Positions 57,202 to 64,000 of a stretch of DNA of 64,000 bases are shown in pieces (position 1 is the first letter of the stretch; each line of letters opens with the position of its first letter). Under the pieces are notes generated by a model. That model saw only the letters and a program-made list of their open reading frames with translations. It ran no database searches and was not told the origin of the DNA. The stretch spans positions 1,426,001 through 1,490,000 of the forward strand of contig NZ_LR590484.1 of NCBI RefSeq assembly GCF_901482695.1, in the 5' to 3' direction. The position numbers were made by a program, and so were the translations under genes. The DNA comes from Sphingobacterium thalpophilum. GTDB lineage: Bacteria; Bacteroidota; Bacteroidia; Sphingobacteriales; Sphingobacteriaceae.

Positions 57202-58704
57202 ATGAAAACGATATTATTGAAAAATACATTTGCGGCCGTGTTGATGCTGTTGACAGGACTGAGCTCCTGCACCAAAGATTTCGAGCGGATCAACACGCCA
57301 CCCACCTCGGTCACGGCCGTAGACCCTGCGTTATTGCTTGCCCGCATCCTGCGGGATGGTACTTTCCAGGAATCGGGCGAACTCCCGAACAATAAATTTG
57401 GATCCTGGATACAACATTGGGCAGGAGGCCCTGTTGTACCGGTATCCCGATATTTCGAGGGTCCTGAAAACCTGATCTGGTCGCAGCACTATACCTTGCT
57501 CCGCAATATTGTACAGATCAAGCAAGAGCTGGGCGGCAAAGAAAATAGTCCCGAAGGACGTAGCAAGCTGGCTATTGCCGAGCTCTACGAAGCCTACCTC
57601 TACCAGCGGCTGACCGATCTCTTCGGCGACATTCCCTACACTGAGGTGACCACAAGTAATAAAGAGATCAATCGCACTCCGAAATTCGATAAACAGGAGG
57701 CGATTTACCCTGCATTGATCCAGCGGGTAGATGCAGCGCTGGCGAAGCTCAACGATGGCGATCAGACCTACGGGTCTTCTGATTTTTTCTACAAAGGCAA
57801 TATTGCAAAATGGAAAAAATTCGGCAATTCGCTCAAGCTGAGGCTGGGCATGCGCATGCGGTATGCAAACTCCAGTCTGGCGCAAAAGACGGTCACTGAG
57901 GCCATGACCTCGCCCATGGGGCTACTTTCGAGCAACAGCGACAACGCAGCGGTTGCCACATTCAACGATGCTCAGGCCGAGAATCAAAACCCAATTCTAC
58001 GACAGATGACGACCGGCAGTGCCGACCTGCGGTATCTGGCCAATACGCTGGTGGACAAACTAAAAGAATACAATGATCCGAGGCTGAGCCTGCTCGCCGA
58101 GCCGGTCAATATCGGTGGAACCATAACCTATCAAGGTATTGGAGTCGCCCTTACTGACGACCAGCTATCCCAATTGATCCGTGCCAACTATTCCACAGCC
58201 AACAAATCGACATGGTTTAGTCTGACCTTCAGTCCCATTCCGAGCTATTCGTTTACCTATTCGGACGTTTGCTTTTACAAAGCTGAAGCTGCACTGCTTG
58301 GATGGGGGGCGACGAGCGCTGACGCGCAGACCTACTTTACCGAAGGTGTAAAGGCTGCTTTGGCTCTGCCCCCATATAACCTGGCGTCAGTACCAACAGC
58401 CTATGCGCAGACTGTGCTTAATCTGAATGGGCTGACCGATGATCAGAAAATGGAGCGTATAGCGACCCAGAAATGGATCCATCTTTTTGGCAGGGATATG
58501 GAGGCCTTCGCCGAGTGGCGGCGCACAGGCTACCCGAGGCTGACCCCCGGACCTAATGCCGGTTCGACCAATGGCCAGATTCCCAGACGCGCGATCTATT
58601 CCAGCGAAGAAGCGCAACTAAACGAGGCCAACCTAAAAGAAGCCGTGTCCAGGATGAGCAATGGTGACTCATTCCTGTCGAAAGTGTGGTGGGACAAAAA
58701 ATGA
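57202..58704 (+). CDS. SusD-like_2 family lipoprotein
   Basis: 500 residues. Lipoprotein signal ending GLSSC (Cys near 24), then the SusD/RagB homologue pattern of the SusD-like_2 group: FERINTPPTSVTAVDPALLL at the N-terminus, AIAELYEAYLYQRLTDLFGDIPYTE (about 124-148), KWKKFGNSLKLRLGMRMRYAN (about 205-225), and EAFAEWRRTGYPRL with IPRRAIYSSEEAQLNEANL near the C-terminus. It forms the lid for the SusC encoded 106 bases upstream. Last gene before a strong terminator. Confidence 0.9.
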   Translation: MKTILLKNTFAAVLMLLTGLSSCTKDFERINTPPTSVTAVDPALLLARILRDGTFQESGELPNNKFGSWIQHWAGGPVVPVSRYFEGPENLIWSQHYTLLRNIVQIKQELGGKENSPEGRSKLAIAELYEAYLYQRLTDLFGDIPYTEVTTSNKEINRTPKFDKQEAIYPALIQRVDAALAKLNDGDQTYGSSDFFYKGNIAKWKKFGNSLKLRLGMRMRYANSSLAQKTVTEAMTSPMGLLSSNSDNAAVATFNDAQAENQNPILRQMTTGSADLRYLANTLVDKLKEYNDPRLSLLAEPVNIGGTITYQGIGVALTDDQLSQLIRANYSTANKSTWFSLTFSPIPSYSFTYSDVCFYKAEAALLGWGATSADAQTYFTEGVKAALALPPYNLASVPTAYAQTVLNLNGLTDDQKMERIATQKWIHLFGRDMEAFAEWRRTGYPRLTPGPNAGSTNGQIPRRAIYSSEEAQLNEANLKEAVSRMSNGDSFLSKVWWDKK

Positions 58705-58733
58705 GAGGACAACCGGCAGGTAAACACGAATAA

Positions 58734-58767
58734 AATAGGGCTTTCCAAAACGACGGAAAGCCCTATT
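58734..58767. terminator. Bidirectional intrinsic terminator
   Basis: A perfect 13-bp stem, AATAGGGCTTTCC (58734-58746) with GGAAAGCCCTATT (58755-58767), loop of 8, flanked by A/T-rich runs on both sides. It separates the SusD-like gene from the converging siderophore operon. Confidence 0.85.
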
Positions 58768-58873
58768 TATTCGATTCTCAAGCAGGACGTTCATCCCTGC
58801 CCGTCCCAAAGGAAATTGCTGCTGCGTCGCAGGAAGAAAAAAAGATCTCTTCCACGGATAGCCCTCATCTGAT

Positions 58874-59800
58874 TCACTCATATCCTTTTAATACATCATC
58901 CAACATCCGGTTCAGGGAGTATGTTCCCCCACCTGACAGGTACCAGACGTTCGGGTCCACATGAATAATACGGTTGTTCTTGAATGCATTGGTTTTCTGA
59001 ATCAATGCATTTTCTATTTCGTCTTTATCGGTCTTCTCTCCCAGCATGATCTCATTCCTGTCGATGATATACAGTATATCAGGATTGACACGGCTGATAT
59101 ACTCACTCGATACCACCGTTCCGTGTACCCCTGCCTGCTTATTTTCATCCGCCGGTACAGCTTTCAGGTCGGTATACAGAAACCCATACCTGGAGTTGTT
59201 GCCAAATGTACTGAAAGCGCCCGCATTGTACATCAATACCATGCTTTTCTTCGGGCTGGCGCTTATGGTTTTTACTGCTGTTTCGATTTTACGTTTTATT
59301 TCAGCTACTTTCTGGTCTGTCTTATCCCGAACGCCGAAGATGTCACCGATGGTATTCAGATTGTCGATAACAGATTGCATATAATTTTCGTTTTTGACGC
59401 CAAGATAAATGGTGGGAGCAATTTTTGACAGTTGTTCATATTCTCTGGACGTTACTGCCGAAATAACCACCAAATCGGGCTTTATCTGATTCACCCGCTC
59501 CAGATTAGGCTGGATGATCGAGCCGGCATCCTGTACATTCGGATCTTTTCTATATTTTTCAAGATGCTTTGCCATGTAATCTTTGGGAATACCCGCCACC
59601 GGGATGTGTAGTTCATCCAGCGTTTCCAATGTGCCCACATCAAAGACCACGACTCTCCGGGGCTGTACAGGCACTTGGGCCGTACCCAATTCGTGCTGCA
59701 CGGAGACAGTCTCGCCCGCGGCTGTCCGGCTTGGATTGTCACAGGCCGTGAAAGTCAATATACTGGCCGCAAATAGTATGTTAAAAAGGTTTTTATTCAT
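58874..59800 (-). CDS. Siderophore ABC transporter substrate-binding lipoprotein
   Basis: 308 residues. Lipobox LTFTAC (Cys near 20) and the periplasmic-binding-protein III fold of the CeuE/FatB/YclQ type: PRRVVVFDVGTLETLDELHI, NLERVNQIKPDLVVIS, TFGNNSRYGFLYTDL and RIIHVDPNVWYLSGGG. Binds a ferric siderophore (catecholate-type by resemblance to YclQ/CeuE; the class is inference) and delivers it to the FecCD permease encoded upstream in the same operon. Last gene of the operon, 27 bases after the ATPase. Confidence 0.88.
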   Translation of the reverse strand: MNKNLFNILFAASILTFTACDNPSRTAAGETVSVQHELGTAQVPVQPRRVVVFDVGTLETLDELHIPVAGIPKDYMAKHLEKYRKDPNVQDAGSIIQPNLERVNQIKPDLVVISAVTSREYEQLSKIAPTIYLGVKNENYMQSVIDNLNTIGDIFGVRDKTDQKVAEIKRKIETAVKTISASPKKSMVLMYNAGAFSTFGNNSRYGFLYTDLKAVPADENKQAGVHGTVVSSEYISRVNPDILYIIDRNEIMLGEKTDKDEIENALIQKTNAFKNNRIIHVDPNVWYLSGGGTYSLNRMLDDVLKGYE

Positions 59801-59827
59801 ATGTGATGATTTAGAGAATTATACATG

Positions 59828-60589
59828 TTATATCTTATAATAATTACATAGTACTGTCGTGTCATCCCGCATAATGCGGAAGTCAATACCATATAGCTTC
59901 CGGAGCATTTCTTCGTTTACCATATGCGCTGTCTCACCGCAGAAGACGACCTCTCCCCCTTTGAGACCGACGATATAGTCCGAATAGTTCGCCGCGAAAT
60001 TAATATCGTGGATCACCGCGATGACCGTCCTGCCAAAATCCCTGACCAGTCGGCGGACCGTCTGCATGATATCAACAGCATGTTTCATATCGAGATTATT
60101 GAGTGGTTCATCCAGCAAAATATATTCGGTATCCTGCGCGATGATCATTGCCAAAAATGCGAGCTGTCGCTGTCCGCCGCTTATTTCATCTATGTAGGCA
60201 TCCCGGATCGCCGAAAGATCCATCATGGCGATGGCATCCTCTATTTTTTGATGATCTTCCTGATTCAATCGCCCCCGGCTATGCGGAAAGCGACCGAAAC
60301 CGATGATTTCGGACACTTTTAGCTTGAGGTCAAATACATGATGCTGCTTGAGAAAGGACAGCTTTTTGGACAGCGTGCTCAAAGGATAACTGTTGAGCCC
60401 TATTCCGTCCAGGGTTATTGTTCCTTGTCCAGGTTTTTCCAGACGGGCGACGAGCGACAACAGCGTGCTTTTCCCAGCACCGTTGGGGCCAATCAGCGAC
60501 ACCACTTTTCCTTTCGGGATGGACAGGCTGATATTTTTCAGGACGGGATGCTGTCCATATTTTTTGCAAATTGATTGAATTTCTATCAT
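59828..60589 (-). CDS. Siderophore ABC transporter ATP-binding protein
   Basis: 253 residues with all ABC motifs: Walker A GPNGAGKST (34-42), Q-loop near LKQHH, signature SGGQRQLAF (about 139), Walker B YILLDEPLNNLD and the H-loop AVIHDINFA. Closest in type to YclP/FatE/CeuD of the FepC family. It powers import of ferric siderophores across the inner membrane. One base separates its start from the permease stop. Confidence 0.92.
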   Translation of the reverse strand: MIEIQSICKKYGQHPVLKNISLSIPKGKVVSLIGPNGAGKSTLLSLVARLEKPGQGTITLDGIGLNSYPLSTLSKKLSFLKQHHVFDLKLKVSEIIGFGRFPHSRGRLNQEDHQKIEDAIAMMDLSAIRDAYIDEISGGQRQLAFLAMIIAQDTEYILLDEPLNNLDMKHAVDIMQTVRRLVRDFGRTVIAVIHDINFAANYSDYIVGLKGGEVVFCGETAHMVNEEMLRKLYGIDFRIMRDDTTVLCNYYKI

Positions 60590-60590
60590 A

Positions 60591-61532
60591 TTATTTCCGA
60601 AGCTGTTTGATCATAAGGACAAAAAAGTAACTCCCCCCAAGCAGATTGATAAGTACACTGAGGCTGTGTCTATAATTAAGGATATGTTCGATGGCAAACT
60701 GGGCTCCGGTCATCAGTATCAATGCAATTCCGGCAGCCAATCCAATGGTCCGCGCATGAGAGGCTGTGGCGGACAGCCTGTAGGTAATACCGGAGACAAA
60801 TATGCCAACGAAGGTAATCGGCCCGACAAGAGCCGTGGACACGGATACCAGCACTGAAATAGCCAGAAGCTGTTTTCTAACAAGGTCATCATAGTCCACC
60901 CCGAGGCCGAGAGCGTACTCCCTGCCGAGGCTGAGCACGTCCAAATACCGGAAATAACGCTTGACATACAGGAGCAGGGCAGCCACAACCAGCAAAGCGA
61001 TAGCCAGTGTATCTATCGACGTCCGTCCTAACGAGGAGAACATGGCGCTCTGCACATATCCATACTCGTTTGGGTCGATGGCCATCTGTAGGAATTGCGT
61101 CGTTGCACTAAAAAACATGCCCAGCACCAGACCGATCAGAAGAATATAGTACACGTTTTTCTTATGGTTGCGAAACAGCAATACATATAGAGCGAACGAA
61201 TACGCTGTCATGATCGCCGTCGAAAAAACAAAACTCCACAGTTTTGAGCGCACGAGTTCACTACCGGAGCCTAAAGCCATCAACATCAGGACCTGTGAGA
61301 GCACAAAAAGATGTTCATAGCCCATCAATGACGGCGTCAGGATCCTGTTTGCCGAGATCGTCTGGAACACGATGGTGGAATAGGCCAGGGTCAGACTGAC
61401 CAGTACCAACGTAAATAGTCGCTCCAGCCTACCTGTCATGATGAAAACGTCGCTTATATCGGCGCGAAAAAACACAAATAGCACCATCATGAGCAGGGCT
61501 GCCAGATTTATGATCACTGCCTGTCTGCTCAT
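60591..61532 (-). CDS. Siderophore ABC transporter permease (FecCD family, second)
   Basis: 313 residues, about nine transmembrane helices of the FecCD/BtuC fold. The coupling loop SLGREYALGLGVDYD and the conserved VGPITFVGIFVSGITYRL (about residues 235-255) are present. Forms the channel with the first permease; together with the ATPase it makes a YclN/YclO/YclP-like importer. Its start overlaps the first permease stop by 4 bases. Confidence 0.9.
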   Translation of the reverse strand: MSRQAVIINLAALLMMVLFVFFRADISDVFIMTGRLERLFTLVLVSLTLAYSTIVFQTISANRILTPSLMGYEHLFVLSQVLMLMALGSGSELVRSKLWSFVFSTAIMTAYSFALYVLLFRNHKKNVYYILLIGLVLGMFFSATTQFLQMAIDPNEYGYVQSAMFSSLGRTSIDTLAIALLVVAALLLYVKRYFRYLDVLSLGREYALGLGVDYDDLVRKQLLAISVLVSVSTALVGPITFVGIFVSGITYRLSATASHARTIGLAAGIALILMTGAQFAIEHILNYRHSLSVLINLLGGSYFFVLMIKQLRK

Positions 61533-62473
61533 CTTCCTTTTCTGATTAAGATGAACAAAAACAGCAGCGCGCCCAGCGAACCGACGATCATACTGCAGGG
61601 TATCTCGTAAGGATAAATTACAACCCTGCCCATGATATCACAGACAACCAGCGTTATCGCACCGTAACAGGCCATGTAAGGCAGGTTCTTCCTTAAATTG
61701 TCGCCGTGTATGAGCGATACCAGATTGGGGATCACCAGATCGATGAACGGAATAGAACCTACGGTTAGCAGGGTTATGCTGACCATGATGGATGTGAGCA
61801 TCAGTCCTACGCAGGTTACAGCCATGTAATTAACCCCTATGCTGGAAGTAAAATCCCTGCCCAGCCCCACGATCGTAAAACGGTTGGCATAGCAATAACA
61901 GACAGCAAACAGCGGTAGCAGGATATAGATCACCTCGTATTGCCCCTTCAATGTTTTGGCAAAATTGCCCACCATCCAGCTTTCCATATTCTGAACAATG
62001 TTGAACTGCACGCCAATGACATTAGCGACGGCATTCAGGATGTAACCGTACATCACGCCAAAAACCGGTATAAGCACAGTGCTCCGTTTGACAACCGGGA
62101 TCATGGAAAAGGTAAAGAGTGCAGTCAGCGAAAAACAGAAGAACATACCAAAAATAAGTTTTGTCAATAATCCCGACTGCGGAAAAAACAGCAGGCCGAA
62201 CAAAACACCCAGTTTGGCAGCATCCAAGGTCCCCGCCGTTGTAGGGGATATAAACTTGTTCTGCGTAAGCTGCTGCAGGATGACACCGCAGATGGAGAGC
62301 CCTGCCCCTGTCAGGATCAGCGTTACAGTACGCGGGATACGGCTGATCCATAGCACGTCGCGATTACCTGCCCCCGGGTGGAACAAACTGGCCAGATCCA
62401 GCCGTTCCACACCCAACAAAACGGAGACAGCAGCAAAAAGTATTAAACAGCACAGCAGCAAAGACCAACGCAC
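61529..62473 (-). CDS. Siderophore ABC transporter permease (FecCD family, first)
   Basis: 314 residues, polytopic FecCD permease: RIPRTVTLILTGAGLSICGV near the N-terminus (the RLPR...AGAALAxSG family hallmark), QLTQNKFISPTTAGTLDAAK, GLGRDFTSSIGVNY and VGSIPFIDLVIPNLVSLIHG. Closest in type to YclN/CeuB/FatD. It starts 11 bases after the cupin gene. Confidence 0.9.
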   Translation of the reverse strand: MRWSLLLCCLILFAAVSVLLGVERLDLASLFHPGAGNRDVLWISRIPRTVTLILTGAGLSICGVILQQLTQNKFISPTTAGTLDAAKLGVLFGLLFFPQSGLLTKLIFGMFFCFSLTALFTFSMIPVVKRSTVLIPVFGVMYGYILNAVANVIGVQFNIVQNMESWMVGNFAKTLKGQYEVIYILLPLFAVCYCYANRFTIVGLGRDFTSSIGVNYMAVTCVGLMLTSIMVSITLLTVGSIPFIDLVIPNLVSLIHGDNLRKNLPYMACYGAITLVVCDIMGRVVIYPYEIPCSMIVGSLGALLFLFILIRKGR

Positions 62474-62484
62474 TTTATATAAAC

Positions 62485-62793
62485 CTATCTGGATTCGAAA
62501 AATAAAATAGTTGTCTCCTCATGTGCATAAGGTTTATGCCAGGAGCCTTTAGGGATGACCACAAATTCACCCGTTCCGACCTCGATGCTATCCCCATCGG
62601 CAAATTCGATGAACAGCACACCCTCGACCACATAAAATAGCTTTTCACCATTTTCATGTGTATGCATTTCAAATTCGCCTTTGATCTTCGCCATATTGAC
62701 CACATGATCATTAACTCGGGCGACCTGCTTGAGCGACCAGAGTTCCTTCAATGCCGCCGATTCATCTTTTAAATTTACTTTCAAGATTTCCAT
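62485..62793 (-). CDS. Small cupin protein
   Basis: 102 residues forming a single cupin barrel. Motif 1 is FEMHTHENGEKLFYVVEG (two His and a Glu as metal ligands) and motif 2 is VVIPKGSWHKPYAH (third His). No signal peptide, so cytosolic. Cupins of this size may be dioxygenases, isomerases or sensors; the function is not readable. Its place between a DUF4374 protein and the siderophore permease, 6 and 11 bases apart, ties it to iron or siderophore handling (inference). Confidence 0.82.
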   Translation of the reverse strand: MEILKVNLKDESAALKELWSLKQVARVNDHVVNMAKIKGEFEMHTHENGEKLFYVVEGVLFIEFADGDSIEVGTGEFVVIPKGSWHKPYAHEETTILFFESR

Positions 62794-62799
62794 ATATGA

Positions 62800-64000
62800 T
62801 TATTTATTTTCCAAACGGACAAAGCCACTTACTTCCCCTCCTCTGATGACATTAAAAGCCGGTGAGGCAGTGTGATCTGACAAATTCACACGATAATATC
62901 CATTGAGTCTCTGTGTCCGGTTTACCACCCGTAAAAAGACCTGATTATCAACAACCTCCACATTACCGGTAGAAAGCCCAAAGACCGTCAGCGGTGCACC
63001 GGTGATCTCCGTAGCTTTTTTAGTGGCGATATCCACTTCAAAAAATTTATATATATTGGTATTCAGGTTGGTCAGTCCCGGAACAATAATTTTATCCTTC
63101 GAACAGTCCACATATAACTTGCCGTTCAGCTCCCGGAAACTCCACAAAAGTGCCCCTTCCGGCATCCCTAGATCTGTCGCGCTCAGCTCCCAGTTTTTGT
63201 CAAAATCAGTTTCACCGGCCTTGATCCTGAAAATAAAGGATTTTTCAGCCTGGAGAATTTTGTCCTCATTGGTATTCCAGCCCGTTGTCAATACATATAA
63301 TGCGCCATCGCTTCCCTTGATCCAGGCAGGGAACTCGGAGGTAGAATAACCGTGATTTTTGGCTACGGGATGAATGATGACCTTTTCCACCCTTTCCGTA
63401 GCAATGTCCACGACAGCCAGGCGGTAATTGCGGGTATTATCATTATGTCCATTACCATCTTTGCGGGAATAAGTTACATTGACAAATAACTTGCCCTCCT
63501 TGGCAATCAATGTCTGGTTACCGATGTATACATTGGTACTGATGTCCGTTCCTTTTTCAACGACTGATGACAAGTCAATTTCTCCTGTCCGTTGCATCGT
63601 CGTCGGATTGAACTTTTGAATCTTGGTTTTGCCGCGGTCTGCATCGAAATAAAAGCCGGTGGTTTCATCTACCTCAAGATGCTGGGCGGAGGTGCCGCAC
63701 TTGATAAAGCCCGTTTCCTCGAATTTTCCGTTTGCACCGATTCCATAACGGACAATGCCCGTTTCACCTGACAGTCTCTGCCGGTTGAATATCCAGTTTT
63801 TGAATGTACGGAAGCCGCCATAATTTCGGGACTGCAAGGAATAGCCGCCGATGTTGTCTACCTCACCTGCCGGGACCTCATTATAGGCCGCATAATAGCC
63901 CGAACCATCACTCACTGCCCACTCGGCGGTTAGCAGGACATATTTTGCGTTCGTCGCAGGATTATTGCCATTTCCCTCACCGGAGGTTTCGTCTTTCTTA
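62800..64000 (-). CDS. DUF4374 lipoprotein-like protein (5' end missing)
   Basis: The frame is open through the right edge, so the N-terminus and signal are missing. At least 400 residues are visible. A Gly/Asn-rich linker (DETSGEGNGNNPATNAK) precedes a propeller-like body with repeated motifs (YVLLTAEWAVSDGSGYYAAY, EVDETTGFYFDADRGKTKIQ, IKGSDGALYVLTTGWNTN, FRELNGKLYVDCSKDKI). This pattern is DUF4374, usually encoded beside siderophore TonB receptors and PepSY proteins. A GTG at 63915 is not the real start because the frame continues with family-like sequence. It heads the siderophore operon as far as this window shows. Confidence 0.75.
   Translation of the reverse strand, partial: KKDETSGEGNGNNPATNAKYVLLTAEWAVSDGSGYYAAYNEVPAGEVDNIGGYSLQSRNYGGFRTFKNWIFNRQRLSGETGIVRYGIGANGKFEETGFIKCGTSAQHLEVDETTGFYFDADRGKTKIQKFNPTTMQRTGEIDLSSVVEKGTDISTNVYIGNQTLIAKEGKLFVNVTYSRKDGNGHNDNTRNYRLAVVDIATERVEKVIIHPVAKNHGYSTSEFPAWIKGSDGALYVLTTGWNTNEDKILQAEKSFIFRIKAGETDFDKNWELSATDLGMPEGALLWSFRELNGKLYVDCSKDKIIVPGLTNLNTNIYKFFEVDIATKKATEITGAPLTVFGLSTGNVEVVDNQVFLRVVNRTQRLNGYYRVNLSDHTASPAFNVIRGGEVSGFVRLENK

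Noticed and set aside
63913..63915. GTG at 63915 as start of the DUF4374 gene
   Set aside because: The frame stays open to the right edge with a linker and family-like sequence, so the gene continues beyond the window.

Overview
The window looks like chromosome from a Bacteroidota bacterium of the Sphingobacteriaceae type (Sphingobacterium or a close relative; inferred from content, not from a marker gene). The support is four SusC/SusD pairs, two other TonB-dependent receptors, a hybrid two-component regulator, a FecR/ECF-sigma cassette, GldL/GldM, many short Bacteroidota-style lipoproteins, and promoters of the TTTG-N19-TAnnTTTG kind. I see no rRNA, tRNA, CRISPR array, insertion sequence or phage gene. 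Base composition looks even throughout.

Layout. 1-9 kb: a minus-strand set of acyltransferase, membrane-anchored papain-like peptidase and small outer-membrane barrel; a TonB receptor with a DUF4249 lipoprotein; an EEP-family nuclease/phosphatase; and an MscS channel. 9.3-11.7 kb: gldL and gldM alone, with no gldK or gldN, closed by a strong terminator. 12-18 kb: a SusC/SusD/lipoprotein operon without enzymes or a local regulator. 18.2-21.3 kb: an aldo/keto reductase, then two putative DNA-binding proteins, one built of homing-endonuclease-associated repeats without a nuclease domain and one HTH protein.

21.5-43.8 kb is the centrepiece, a divergent polysaccharide utilization locus. On the minus strand lie a hybrid two-component regulator, SusC, SusD and two GH43 enzymes (arabinan-type). 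On the plus strand lie a GH105-like unsaturated uronyl hydrolase, a DUF2264 protein, a BNR_4 propeller fused to a second DUF2264 domain, and a second SusC/SusD pair. An inverted repeat, TAAATGT-N7-ACATTTA, occurs at the susC promoter (where it straddles the -33 box) and again in the regulator/GH105 intergenic region. It is the best candidate for the regulator's operator. The enzyme set suggests an arabinose- and uronate-bearing plant glycan such as rhamnogalacturonan or arabinogalactan side chains; this is inference.

43.9-50.1 kb: a small lipoprotein and a phosphate-scavenging operon of TonB receptor, TPR/HTH regulator and beta-propeller phytase. 50.4-58.8 kb: a thioredoxin-fold protein divergent from an ECF sigma, FecR, SusC, SusD-like_2 operon, ended by a bidirectional terminator. 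58.9-64 kb: a siderophore ABC importer operon with a cupin and a DUF4374 protein that runs off the right edge.
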